64,000 nucleotides of DNA from Pontibacter flavimaris (GTDB lineage Bacteria > Bacteroidota > Bacteroidia > Cytophagales > Hymenobacteraceae), in NCBI RefSeq assembly GCF_001907195.1, contig NZ_LVWA01000013.1, positions 62,001-126,000 on the forward strand, given 5' to 3'. Shown piece after piece: positions 26,373-35,527 of the stretch (positions are counted from its first letter, which is position 1; every line of letters starts with the position of its first letter). Under the pieces are notes generated by a model. That model was given only the letters and a program-made list of their open reading frames with translations. It was not told the origin of the DNA and ran no database searches. Both the position numbers and the translations under genes were made by a program.

Positions 26373-27197
26373 TTAGATTATAACACGCTCAAAAGTCACC
26401 TCTTTCCCGATCACGGTGAAGACGATGTACTCCAGTTTCTCAGTGGCAGCTGTCTCCAGCACCGGCACCTGCTCCCCAAACGGAAAATGGTGCTTGTAGC
26501 TGTGGTTGTGCCCGTGCAGCGAGTAGGTAACGTTGTACTGGTTCATCAGCTGCCCGTAGCGCACTCCGTTCTCCTCTCCAAACTCCTTGTTGGTGGGCGG
26601 AATGTGCGAGATCACAAAGATGTTTTCATACGCCTGAGCAGCCTGCAGCTCCGCCTCCAGCCAATCCAGGTCGGGCACCTGCTGGTCAAACTCCAGGTAG
26701 TTGGTGTTCAGAAGTATGAATCTGGAATTCCCCACCGCAAAGCTGGTATCGTAATCGCCGTACATGGCCGTAAACACCTGCTTGCCGTTGTTGATGGCGT
26801 CGTGGTTGCCCACCACCGCCACGTAAGGCATCTTCAGCGTCTTAAAGTCCTGATGCACGAGCCGGAACTCCTTCGTCAGGCCGAAGTCCGTCAGGTCGCC
26901 TCCAATCACTACGAAGTCAGTATCGTCGCGCCGGTTAATGTGGGCCACCAGTTTCTCGTTCTCCTCATAAAAGCCCTGGGCATCAGCGGTAAGTATAAAG
27001 CGCAGCGTATCGGAAGGGGAAATGTTCAGGGCGTTTATCCGCTCGATGTTGCGGCCGTTGATGTTCTTCTCATCTTCTTCCAGCCTGATCTCGTAGGGGC
27101 TGTATTCAAATTCCTCGCAGGCCTGGTTGAGCAGGGCCAGCGATAAGATACCCGCAGCCAGGAAGCCGCGGCTATGCCATTTTTTTAGAGCATGCAT
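26373..27197 (-). CDS. Calcineurin-like metallophosphoesterase, lipoprotein
   Basis: The 274-residue protein has a lipobox (LALLNQAC). In order it shows ILTADAQG, VVIGGDLTDFG, VVGNHDAIN, FVISHIPP and LHGHNHSY, the phosphoesterase metal-site blocks. The first block normally reads DxH; here Gln replaces that His, which may weaken one metal site. The protein probably hydrolyses a phospho-ester in the periplasm. It is first in a five-gene operon. Confidence 0.85.
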   Translation of the reverse strand: MHALKKWHSRGFLAAGILSLALLNQACEEFEYSPYEIRLEEDEKNINGRNIERINALNISPSDTLRFILTADAQGFYEENEKLVAHINRRDDTDFVVIGGDLTDFGLTKEFRLVHQDFKTLKMPYVAVVGNHDAINNGKQVFTAMYGDYDTSFAVGNSRFILLNTNYLEFDQQVPDLDWLEAELQAAQAYENIFVISHIPPTNKEFGEENGVRYGQLMNQYNVTYSLHGHNHSYKHHFPFGEQVPVLETAATEKLEYIVFTVIGKEVTFERVII

Positions 27198-27501
27198 GTT
27201 ACTGTGGTGTAGTCGTTCTTCATTGGGTTTTACAGGTATCGGTTACTTATGGTTTAGCAGTTAAACAGTTTCCTGTATAGCTATACCCTGAACCGTCTGC
27301 ATATAACTATAAAAGTATACTTATATGCTCACTGCTATTTGGCCTATCATCAAATTGTGTCTTTCTAACCGGCCGGCGTAGTTAATGTTTCAACTTTCAT
27401 ACTTTATTCAACAGCGATATAAGCCCGTGTTTAATTCGCAGATGCGGCATAAAAACGCTAAATTTGGAGTCTGATGAACATCACACTAAACTCTTAACAG
27501 C
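27198..27501. other. Divergent spacer before topB
   Basis: AT-rich, with an AAGTATA-type motif near 27315 and a CATACTT near 27398. No gene or stable hairpin is seen; it must hold promoters for both directions. Confidence 0.4.
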
Positions 27502-29946
27502 TTGAAAGTCTGCATTGCTGAGAAACCGAGCGTAGCCCGAGAGATTGCCCAGGTGCTTGGCGCCAGGACCAGGAAAGACGGCTACTTTGAGGGCAATGGC
27601 TACCAGGTAACCTGGACCTTCGGCCACTTCTGCACCCTGCGCGAGCCCGACGACTACCGCCCCGAGTGGAAGCGCTGGAGCCTCTACGACCTGCCCATGC
27701 TGCCCGACAAGTATGGCATCAAGCTGATGAACGATGCGGGCGTGAAGAAGCAGTTTAACATAATAAAGCAACTCCTCAACAATGCCGAGGAGGTGATCAA
27801 CTGCGGGGATGCCGGTCAGGAAGGCGAAGTGATCCAGCGCTGGGTGCTGACCGAGGCCAAGTATAGCAAACCGTTCAAACGGCTCTGGATCTCCTCGCTC
27901 ACGGAGGACGCCATCCGCCAGGGCTTTGCCAAGCTGAAGGACGGCTCCGAGTTTGATTCCCTCTACCAGGCTGGCAAGAGCCGTGCCATCGGCGACTGGC
28001 TGCTGGGCCTGAACGCCACGCGCCTGTTCACGCTAAAGTATGCCAACGGCGGCCGCCAGACCCTGTCCATCGGCCGGGTGCAAACGCCCACGCTGGCCAT
28101 GATCGTGAACCGCCACCACGAGATCGCCAACTTTGTGCCCCAACCCTACTGGGAGCTCAAAACCCTATACCGCGACACCACTTTTGCCAGCACCAACGGC
28201 CGCTTTCAAAAAGAGGAGGAGGCGCAGAAGATCATGGAGGCCATCCGGCAGGATGAGCTCACCATCACCGATGTGGAGATCAAGAAAGGTACCGAAGCAC
28301 CGCCCAAACTTTTTGACCTGACCTCGCTGCAGATCGAGTGCAACAACAAGCACGGCATGTCGGCCGACGAGACGCTGAAGACGGTGCAGAGCCTCTACGA
28401 GAAAAAAGTGGTCTCCTACCCCCGCGTAGACACCACCTTCCTCCCCGACGATATTTATCCCAAAATTCCGGGCATCTTAGGTGGGTTGAGCAACTACAGG
28501 CAGGAGGTGGCGCCGCTGCTGCAGAGCAAGATCCGAAAGACCAAAAAGGTCTTCAACAACAACAAAGTGACCGACCACCACGCCATCATCCCGACCGGCG
28601 ATGCGGCCGGCAATCTGTATGGCCGCGAGGCCGATGTGTACGACATCATCACGCGCCGTTTCATTGCTGCTTTTTACCCGGATTGTACCGTGAGCAATAC
28701 TACCGTGCTGGCTGAGTCAGCGGGCTATTCATTCCGGGTGCGCGGTAAGCAGATTCTCGATCCGGGCTGGCGCGTGCTGTACGGGGCTGAGGAGGTAAAA
28801 TCATCGGACGCACCTGCCGGAAAAGAGGGTAAGGAGGAAGAGGAAACAGCCGGGGTGCTGCCGCACTTTGAGCAGGGCGAGCATGGGCCGCACGAGCCGT
28901 TGCTGGAAAAGAAAATGACCAACCCGCCCAAGGAGTATACCGAGGCTACCCTGCTGCGCGCCATGGAAACGGCCGGCCGGCAGGTGGACGACGAGGAGCT
29001 GAAGGAGGCACTGAAGGAGAACGGCATCGGCCGCCCCTCCACCCGTGCCGCCATCATCGAAACCCTCTTCAAGCGCCAGTACATCCGCAAGGACAAAAAG
29101 AAGATCATCCCTACGCAGATGGGCATCGACCTGATCGGCGTGATCAAGAACGAAACGCTCAAATCAGCAGAGATGACCGGGCAGTGGGAGCGCAAGTTGC
29201 GCCAGATCGAGGGCGGCGAGTTTAAGGCCGAGGCTTTCCTGAGAGAGCTGCAGGAGTTTGTGACCAACCTGGTGCAGGAGGTAAAGTATGACCGCGCCAC
29301 TGTCACGCTGGAGCCGCAGCAGGAAGAGAAATCCATCGCTGCTAAAAGTAAAAAGACAAGTATAAAACCAGCTGAAAAGAAAGAAGCCGCCCCCACCAAA
29401 GGACTCGGTTCCTGCCCTGCCTGCCACGAAGGCCACATCCTGAAAGGTTCCAAAGCCTATGGCTGCATCCGCTTCAAAGAGGGCTGCCGCTTTCTGATTC
29501 CGATCGAGCAGCACGGCAAAGAGCTTACTGAGAAGCAGGTACAGGCCCTGCTCAGCAAAGGAAAGACACCTGCCATCAAAGGTTTCAAGAACGCGCAGGG
29601 CGAAAGCTTTGACGCTATCCTGAAGCTGGACGCCCATAACCAGTTGCAACTAGAGTTGGTGGAGAAAGCGGAAGCCAAAGACCCGTTTGCCCAGTGCCCG
29701 CGCTGCCAGCAGGGCAAGCTGCTGAAGGGTAAGGCTGCCTATGGCTGCAGCCGGTTCCGGGAGGGTTGCCAGTTTGTAGTACCCTTCGAGATGGGCGGCA
29801 AACAACTGTCGGAAAAGCAGATCGCGGCGCTGTTGCTGAAAGGCAAAACACCGAAGATCAAGGGCTTTATCTCTCAGAAAACCGGGGAGCCGTTTGATGC
29901 CTCGCTGGCGCTGAACGAGCAGTGGCAGGTAGTGTTCCAGTTTTAA
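27502..29946 (+). CDS. topB: DNA topoisomerase III, type IA
   Basis: The 814-residue enzyme starts with a TTG codon (a stop codon lies upstream and no ATG precedes CIAEKPSVA). The Toprim domain (CIAEKPSVAREIA ... NCGDAGQEGE) and the active-site region VVSYPRVDTTFLPDD, with the catalytic Tyr, are intact. Beyond the usual core are two related C-terminal repeats, at about 634-725 and 731-814. Each starts with a CPxC pair and has YGCxRFxEGC, so each can bind zinc. The enzyme decatenates DNA during replication and recombination. It is longer than E. coli TopB because of these repeats. Confidence 0.95.
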   Translation: MKVCIAEKPSVAREIAQVLGARTRKDGYFEGNGYQVTWTFGHFCTLREPDDYRPEWKRWSLYDLPMLPDKYGIKLMNDAGVKKQFNIIKQLLNNAEEVINCGDAGQEGEVIQRWVLTEAKYSKPFKRLWISSLTEDAIRQGFAKLKDGSEFDSLYQAGKSRAIGDWLLGLNATRLFTLKYANGGRQTLSIGRVQTPTLAMIVNRHHEIANFVPQPYWELKTLYRDTTFASTNGRFQKEEEAQKIMEAIRQDELTITDVEIKKGTEAPPKLFDLTSLQIECNNKHGMSADETLKTVQSLYEKKVVSYPRVDTTFLPDDIYPKIPGILGGLSNYRQEVAPLLQSKIRKTKKVFNNNKVTDHHAIIPTGDAAGNLYGREADVYDIITRRFIAAFYPDCTVSNTTVLAESAGYSFRVRGKQILDPGWRVLYGAEEVKSSDAPAGKEGKEEEETAGVLPHFEQGEHGPHEPLLEKKMTNPPKEYTEATLLRAMETAGRQVDDEELKEALKENGIGRPSTRAAIIETLFKRQYIRKDKKKIIPTQMGIDLIGVIKNETLKSAEMTGQWERKLRQIEGGEFKAEAFLRELQEFVTNLVQEVKYDRATVTLEPQQEEKSIAAKSKKTSIKPAEKKEAAPTKGLGSCPACHEGHILKGSKAYGCIRFKEGCRFLIPIEQHGKELTEKQVQALLSKGKTPAIKGFKNAQGESFDAILKLDAHNQLQLELVEKAEAKDPFAQCPRCQQGKLLKGKAAYGCSRFREGCQFVVPFEMGGKQLSEKQIAALLLKGKTPKIKGFISQKTGEPFDASLALNEQWQVVFQF

Positions 29947-29964
29947 CCGGACCCGCTAACATCA

Positions 29965-30000
29965 AAAAAGGCGGCCACGATTGCTCGTGGCCGCCTTTTT
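29965..30000. terminator. Bidirectional terminator
   Basis: A perfect stem (AAAAAGGCGGCCACGA and its complement) with a four-base loop separates topB from the convergent lipoprotein gene. Confidence 0.92.
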
Positions 30001-30022
30001 ATCAGGAAAAGAATAATCGCAA

Positions 30023-30424
30023 TTACTTTACGTTAACCGTTACCTCTTTGGTGCTCAGGTTCGTGCGCTTATCGGTGGCCGCTACAACAAGCTTGTAGGT
30101 GCCCGGCGCGATGCCACTCACATTAACGGTGGTATCAAACTCCACCACGCGCTTGCCTGGTTGCATGCTGAAGTTCAGGACCGCCTTCTCGGCCGTCTCA
30201 CCTCTCAGCGTAAAGTTCAGGTTCTCTACGTTGTCTTTGTCAACGGCTGTGATGTTTACGCGCAGCCCGCCTGCGGCCGTAATGGCTTGGTTTTTACCGG
30301 GGTTGTTGATGGTTAAGCTTGGCGTAGAACCATCTGGCTGCAGGCTTCCCCCCTCAAAGATATCCTCACAGGCTGTAAAAGTGACAACAGCGACCATGGA
30401 GGCGAGCAAAGTTTTAAGTTTCAT
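30023..30424 (-). CDS. Hypothetical lipoprotein with Ig-like domain
   Basis: The 133-residue protein has a lipobox (VVTFTACED). The rest is one beta-sandwich-like domain: SLTINNPGKNQAITAAGG, NLNFTLRGET, then GIAPGTYKLVVAATDKRTN and a strand-rich end. This fits surface-attached Ig-like domains of Bacteroidota (DUF4625-like). No catalytic residues are visible. It is monocistronic. Confidence 0.7.
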   Translation of the reverse strand: MKLKTLLASMVAVVTFTACEDIFEGGSLQPDGSTPSLTINNPGKNQAITAAGGLRVNITAVDKDNVENLNFTLRGETAEKAVLNFSMQPGKRVVEFDTTVNVSGIAPGTYKLVVAATDKRTNLSTKEVTVNVK

Positions 30425-30992
30425 AGGTAATATGACTAAAAGTATGGTGCAGCTATCGGGTAATCTGCAGTATAAATTGTACTCCTAAGCCAACCATTAC
30501 CGCTGCCACCTCAAACCAACACGCCACAAAATTATATAAGTCGAAACAATAAACCTAACCCTTTACTATAAAAAATCACAATTCAACAAACAAATCCAGT
30601 ACAATAAAAGCCAGCTAAATCTACACAGCAACCCTTCATTCACACATAGTTACAAGCAACAACAAAATATGGAGCATATTCTAAACAGCGTTAAACATAG
30701 TATAAATACAATTTATAAAATACCAATAATGCTTTATACTTATAAGTCCATACTTACAGGAAATTGCACCGCCTCTGCCTCGTTGGCGCGTTACTGAAGT
30801 AAAGGATTGGATTGATGTGATTGCTTGATGGAGGGTAAAGATGCCTGAGGCGATGAAAACAGGCGATAATATAACATATCATCCTGCTCGCCGTAGAAAA
30901 ATACGTCGAAAGCATTTAGTATCTGATGCTTCTGCTTCCGGCACTTGCTTTGGCATGTATTCAACATCTTTAAATTAAAACGAATAAAACCT
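30425..30992. other. Long AT-rich regulatory spacer
   Basis: No gene or repeat seen. It is unusually AT-rich for this window, especially 30500-30760, and lies upstream of the SWFGD protein and the reverse-strand lipoprotein. It may have been acquired or carry regulatory sites. Confidence 0.4.
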
Positions 30993-31976
30993 ATGAGAAG
31001 CTATGAGAACTCGGGTTACAACCCGTTCAATGACAATGACAGGTCCCAGTCAAGAGGATCTGCCAGAAACTATTACTCGAACGATTACGACATGACAAAC
31101 CGCAGCCGCCGCACTGGATACGACAGCTCGAACAGTGGCTACGGCAGCCGCAGATCATCTGATCTGGGCTCAGGCACAGACGCCTATTCCAGCTCAGGCT
31201 ACGGCAATACATCATCGTATGGCCGCTCTGCCGGCACCGGCTCATCCAACTATGGCTACGGCTCTTCAGGCTACAACTCAGACCATGACCGCAACCGCAG
31301 CGGCAACCGCGACACCTGGGACCGTTCCAAAGACGAAGTAAAGTCATGGTTTGGCGATGATGACGCAGAGCGCCGCAGAAGAAGAGACGAAATGCGCGAT
31401 CACGACAGCGATCGTTGGGGCAGCAGCAACTATGGCTCCTCTAACTATGGCCGCTCGTCGGGCTATGGCTCCGGCTCGTCTTACAGCCCAAGCTCTTCCT
31501 ATGGTTCCGGCTCGTCTTACAGCCCAGGCTCTACGTACAGCAGTGGCTCTAGCTACAGCGGAAACTACGGCAGCAGCAATTACGGCAGTGGCAGCGGGTC
31601 TACAGGCTACGGAAGCGGCACCTACGGCACTGGCTATACCACCAGTAACTATGGCTCAACAGGCCGGGGCACCTCTGGCTACGGCTCATCAGGCTATGGC
31701 AGCAGCAGCTACGACAGAGACCGCTACACCTCCAGCCACGACAGGGACCGTGACGAGGACAGAGGCTTCTTCGACCGCGCCGGCGACGAGGTAAGATCTT
31801 GGTTCGGGGATGAGGAGGCGGAGCGCCGCAGAAGAATGGACGAGATGCGCGACCGCGACAGAGACCGCGACTATAACACGGGCAACCGGTATGGGAGCTC
31901 GTCTGGATACGGAAACACCTATAGCGGACCTCCCTACTCTTACGGATCATCTTCGCGAAGAGATTATGAGTGGTAG
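30993..31976 (+). CDS. Disordered Ser/Tyr/Gly-rich protein with two SWFGD modules
   Basis: From ATG 30993 the product is 327 residues with no signal peptide. Two copies of a charged module are at about residues 107-140 and 257-292. Each has an acidic/Arg helix, then SWFGD, then AERRRR and DEMRD. Between and around them are low-complexity stretches of SSYGSGSSYSP and GYGSS type, so most of the chain should be unstructured. Similar SWFGD-containing proteins occur in related Bacteroidota, often near stress genes; the function is unknown. The composition resembles condensate-forming proteins, which is only an analogy. Confidence 0.75.
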   Translation: MRSYENSGYNPFNDNDRSQSRGSARNYYSNDYDMTNRSRRTGYDSSNSGYGSRRSSDLGSGTDAYSSSGYGNTSSYGRSAGTGSSNYGYGSSGYNSDHDRNRSGNRDTWDRSKDEVKSWFGDDDAERRRRRDEMRDHDSDRWGSSNYGSSNYGRSSGYGSGSSYSPSSSYGSGSSYSPGSTYSSGSSYSGNYGSSNYGSGSGSTGYGSGTYGTGYTTSNYGSTGRGTSGYGSSGYGSSSYDRDRYTSSHDRDRDEDRGFFDRAGDEVRSWFGDEEAERRRRMDEMRDRDRDRDYNTGNRYGSSSGYGNTYSGPPYSYGSSSRRDYEW

Positions 31977-32053
31977 GCACACGGAGAGGCGGCCGCTTTC
32001 CAGCGGCTACCGTCGGTGAGCCTTCCTGAAAGATAGTGGCAAAAGCGCCACAC

Positions 32054-32085
32054 AAAAGCCCCGCTACAGCTGTAGCGGGGCTTTT
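32054..32085 (+). terminator. Terminator after the SWFGD gene
   Basis: AAAAGCCCCGCTACA pairs with TGTAGCGGGGCTTTT and a T run follows. Confidence 0.9.
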
Positions 32086-32192
32086 TGCATTTTAAGCTGG
32101 CTATATTCAAAGCTTTTTATACTTTTGCGGGCAGCAGGGCGATCCAGTATAGCCTTAGCCGCTATTTAAAAGCTTTTAATTTATACTTTATC

Positions 32193-32801
32193 ATGAAGAA
32201 ATTTATCCTCGGCATAGGCTTTTCCCTATTGGCAGGAGCAGCCAGCGCCCAGACCATGGGCGTGAAGGCCGGCCTGAACCTTGGCACCCTCCGGGGCGAG
32301 CACGCCGAAAACTATGATTACCGCCCGGGCTACACAGCCGGCATTACGGCCCGCCACGGCTTTAACGAGCTGATCGGCATTCAAACGGAGGTGCTCTATA
32401 CTTCCAAAGGCTCCAAGTATACGTTTAACACCAGTGACGTAGAGACCGAGGACCGCCTGCGCCTGAACTACCTGGATATACCGGTGCTGCTGCACCTGCA
32501 GGTGAGCGGCTTGTTTTTTGAGCTGGGCCCGCAGGCATCGTTCCTGCTGAAGGCCAAGCGCATCCGGGAGGTGAGCAGGGCTAACACCACAACCACCACC
32601 GAGACCGATATCACGGATGATCCTTACCCTATTGACTTCGGCTACGCGGCCGGACTTGGCTACCGGGCGCCGAGCGGCATCGGGCTGGGCCTGCGCTACA
32701 ATGGCGGCCTGAAGAATATAGACGACGAGGGTGCCTATGAAGGGCGTGAGCGCCGCAACTCCTCCTTCCAGCTGACCCTGAGCTACGTGCCGGGCTTCTA
32801 A
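32193..32801 (+). CDS. Outer-membrane beta-barrel protein (PF13568 type)
   Basis: From ATG 32193 the protein is 202 residues with a signal peptide ending GAASAQ. Strands such as MGVKAGLNLGTL, YRPGYTAGITARHGF, LRLNYLDIPVLLHLQ and FGYAAGLGYRAPSGIGLGLRYNGGL match the porin-family PF13568 pattern, including the LNYLDIPVLL element typical of that family. The role is unknown. The upstream ATG 32085 precedes a TACTTTTG promoter-like element (32120-32127), so the inner start is used. Confidence 0.9.
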   Translation: MKKFILGIGFSLLAGAASAQTMGVKAGLNLGTLRGEHAENYDYRPGYTAGITARHGFNELIGIQTEVLYTSKGSKYTFNTSDVETEDRLRLNYLDIPVLLHLQVSGLFFELGPQASFLLKAKRIREVSRANTTTTTETDITDDPYPIDFGYAAGLGYRAPSGIGLGLRYNGGLKNIDDEGAYEGRERRNSSFQLTLSYVPGF

Positions 32802-32815
32802 GAAGTATAAAAGTA

Positions 32816-32845
32816 AAGCGCCTCCCTTACCTATGGGAGGCGCTT
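32816..32845. terminator. Bidirectional terminator
   Basis: AAGCGCCTCCC pairs with GGGAGGCGCTT between convergent genes. Confidence 0.85.
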
Positions 32846-32871
32846 ATCAACCAAGCCTAAACAAAAGGCAC

Positions 32872-33513
32872 TTAGGTAGTAGTGGTTACTTTGCCGGTTA
32901 CGCAGTAGATGTGGTCATACTGCTGAAAATCCTTTGCCGCTACTTTCAGGTCGCGTAACAGGCCATCCCGGATATCATACACCAACCCCCACAGCCTTGG
33001 AGCCTCCTTACTAATCCTGGCGTTCTGGATAATCGACGTTTTCGACAGGTTATGCACCTGTTCGATGATGTTGAGTTCCACCAGGCGGCGTTGGCGCTGC
33101 TCCTCATCCTTAATGTCCATCAGTTCCTGCTCGTGCAGGCGTATTACGTCCTTTATATTGCGCAGCCAGTTGTCCATTAGCCCAAACTGCTTGTTACAGG
33201 CCGCCGCAGCCACACCGCCACAACCGTAGTGGCCGCACACGATCACGTCTTTCACCTTCAGCACCTCCACCGCGTACTGCAGCACGGACAGCATGTTTAT
33301 ATCCGAGTGCACGACCATGTTGGCGATGTTGCGGTGCACAAATATTTCGCCCGGGCCCGTGCCGGTAATCTCGTTCACGGGCACACGGCTATCGGAGCAG
33401 CCAATGTAGAGGTAGCGCGGCTTCTGGCCATTGGCAAGCTTCATAAAGAAATCGCCATCCTCGGCCAACTTGTTGGCAACCCATTTCTTATTGTTCGCAA
33501 ATATCTTCTCCAT
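32872..33513 (-). CDS. Beta-class carbonic anhydrase
   Basis: The 213-residue enzyme carries the zinc ligands Cys 39 (GCSDSR, with the Asp-Arg dyad at 41 and 43), His 95 and Cys 98 (GHYGCGG). It interconverts carbon dioxide and bicarbonate in the cytoplasm, providing bicarbonate for carboxylations and pH balance. Length is normal. It lies downstream of a decayed regulator gene that may have belonged to another locus. Confidence 0.95.
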   Translation of the reverse strand: MEKIFANNKKWVANKLAEDGDFFMKLANGQKPRYLYIGCSDSRVPVNEITGTGPGEIFVHRNIANMVVHSDINMLSVLQYAVEVLKVKDVIVCGHYGCGGVAAAACNKQFGLMDNWLRNIKDVIRLHEQELMDIKDEEQRQRRLVELNIIEQVHNLSKTSIIQNARISKEAPRLWGLVYDIRDGLLRDLKVAAKDFQQYDHIYCVTGKVTTTT

Positions 33514-33559
33514 AAAGTTACGCTTACTGTATGTTTGTCCTGGTTATACTATTTATACT

Positions 33560-33981
33560 TCATGTAGGTCCAATTACGGCCACGTCCGTCTCCAGGTCGG
33601 CGATGCCAAGCGCTCGACCAAAGCCCTCGCTGTTTCGCCTGGGAATGACCCTGATACGCGTCAGCAGCTCCTTGAACTCGAAGGGCCTGGTCAGGTAATC
33701 GTCGGCGTCCAGGCCTGTGATCTTGTCATCGGTGGTGCCGAGCGCGGTGAGCATCAGGATAGATGCCGTGCTGTTGTGGCGCCTGATCTAGCGGCAAACG
33801 TCCAGCCCGTTCATGTAGGGCAGGATGATATCGGGGATAGGATCTCATACCCTTTCTGCAGCGCCAGCCGGACGCCCGGGCTGCCGTCGTAGGCCTGACT
33901 TACCTCGTACCCCTGCTCCCCCAGTCCCTTCTTAATAAATGAGGCTACTTTTGGTTCATCCTCGATAAGCAGTATCTTCAT
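33560..33981 (-). pseudogene. Decayed OmpR-type response regulator
   Basis: The start is normal (MKILLIEDEPKVASFIKKGL). After GYE a frameshift near 33840 removes the phospho-acceptor Asp region. The second frame continues DIILPYMNGLDVCR and is then cut by an in-frame TAG. Reading resumes with [28 protein letters not shown], which lacks two residues of the usual GLDAGADD. Everything after about residue 135, including the whole DNA-binding domain, is lost. No sensor kinase is adjacent. The gene cannot make a working regulator. Confidence 0.88.
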
Positions 33982-34108
33982 GTATGGCGGGTGTTTGCAT
34001 GCTTGCATTAGCCTTCTGTGAGGATTAGCCTACAAATGTACAACCTACACGCCAAACCGCAACGGGACGGCAGGCACCTTAACACCGCATTTACCGTTTT
34101 ACACTACT

Positions 34109-35002
34109 ATGGCACACGATCACCACCACCACGGGCAGCACCAGAGCGGCAGCAACATAAAAGTGGCTTTTTTCCTGAACCTGGGCTTTACCATCCTCGA
34201 GATTATAGGCGGCATCTGGATAAACAGCGTAGCCATACTTTCGGATGCCCTCCACGATCTGGGCGACTCGCTCTCGCTGGGCCTGGCCTGGTATTTCGAG
34301 AATGTGGCCAAGCGCGGGCGCGACCATAAGTATACTTTTGGCTACAAGCGCTTTGCGTTGCTGGGGGCGGTGATCAACTCGGTGGTGCTGCTGGTGGGCT
34401 CCTTCATCATACTTTCGGAGGCAGTGCCCCGCATCTGGAACCCGCAGGAGGTGCATGTGCCGGGCATGATCGCCTTTGCCATACTTGGGGTGATCGTGAA
34501 TGGGGCGGCTGTGCTGCGCCTGAAGGGAGGCAGTTCGCTGAACGAGCGCGTGGTGCGGCTGCACCTGATGGAGGACGTGCTGGGCTGGGTGGCGGTGCTG
34601 GTGGGCGGTATCATCCTATACTTCTTCGACCTGCCCTGGATAGACCCGCTGCTGTCGGTGGTGATAACGCTGTATGTGCTGTATAACGTGGTGCGCAACT
34701 TGCGCGAAACCATGAACATCCTGCTGCAGGGCTCCCCTTCCCATATTAAGCCAGAGGCGGTGGAGGCAAAGCTGCAGGAGATGGAGGAGATCAACTCGGT
34801 GCACGACCTGCACATCTGGACCCTGGACGGCGCCTACAACGTACTCACCGTGCATGCCGTCGCCACCTCGGCGCTGCCGCTACCCCAGGCCGAAGAGCTG
34901 AAGAAGCGGGTGCGCTCGGAGATGGCCGCCATGGACATACAGCACGTCACCATCGAGCTCGAGAGCCCGGGCGAGGAATGCAGCCACGAGGGCAGCCTCT
35001 GA
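34109..35002 (+). CDS. CzcD-like cation diffusion facilitator
   Basis: The 297-residue protein has a His-rich N-terminus (HDHHHHGQH), six spans and the CDF metal sites SDALHDLGDSLSLG in TM2 and the equivalent in TM5. A cytoplasmic C-terminal domain contains VHDLHIWTLD, as usual. It exports zinc, cobalt or cadmium in exchange for protons. It ends four bases before the convergent DUF1801 gene. Confidence 0.93.
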   Translation: MAHDHHHHGQHQSGSNIKVAFFLNLGFTILEIIGGIWINSVAILSDALHDLGDSLSLGLAWYFENVAKRGRDHKYTFGYKRFALLGAVINSVVLLVGSFIILSEAVPRIWNPQEVHVPGMIAFAILGVIVNGAAVLRLKGGSSLNERVVRLHLMEDVLGWVAVLVGGIILYFFDLPWIDPLLSVVITLYVLYNVVRNLRETMNILLQGSPSHIKPEAVEAKLQEMEEINSVHDLHIWTLDGAYNVLTVHAVATSALPLPQAEELKKRVRSEMAAMDIQHVTIELESPGEECSHEGSL

Positions 35003-35006
35003 AAAG

Positions 35007-35366
35007 TTAGTTCTGGTTCAGGTGCACTGCCTCGCGCACGAGGTCGGCGAAGTACGCCTCATCGATATCGGCGATGGTGCGGATCTTAATGTGCGGGTAC
35101 TGGCCGTTGCGGCTCACCAGGCGGCGGTGCGGGTCGGACAGCTCCTTGCCCCGGAAAAAACCAAAATGAATACCGCTGCGCGAGGAGGAGAAGTAGCACA
35201 CCGGGCCGTAGAAGAAATAGCAGGCACAGTCCCAGCGCACGCACTCCTCCAGGTGGGCCACAGAGGCGTTGATAATGCGGCGCACCTCCTGGGCCAGCAA
35301 CTGTTTCTCCGACGATAGTTTGTCTATATACTCATCAACTTGGTTTGTGGTCGTTTTGCTTCTCAT
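35007..35366 (-). CDS. DUF1801 (YdhG-like) protein
   Basis: From the ATG at 35366 the product is 119 residues: TTNQVDEYIDKLSSEKQ, CVRWDCACYFFYG and FGFFRGKEL are typical of the DUF1801 fold, a small family sometimes called iron-chaperone-like. The function is unknown. The in-frame ATG 35408 adds an unlikely extension and is not used. Confidence 0.78.
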   Translation of the reverse strand: MRSKTTTNQVDEYIDKLSSEKQLLAQEVRRIINASVAHLEECVRWDCACYFFYGPVCYFSSSRSGIHFGFFRGKELSDPHRRLVSRNGQYPHIKIRTIADIDEAYFADLVREAVHLNQN

Positions 35367-35527
35367 ATGGGGGTCGGGTTCTCTACTCGATTTAAAACTC
35401 AAGAACACTTAAATATACTGAAGTTTTAATATACGACAAAAAAAGCAAAGAGGTTGTTGTAGATGCTTTGGAAGAGCTATATAGAGGGTTTTGGATATAA
35501 ATAAAGTATAAACCCCTGCCGGAGGCC

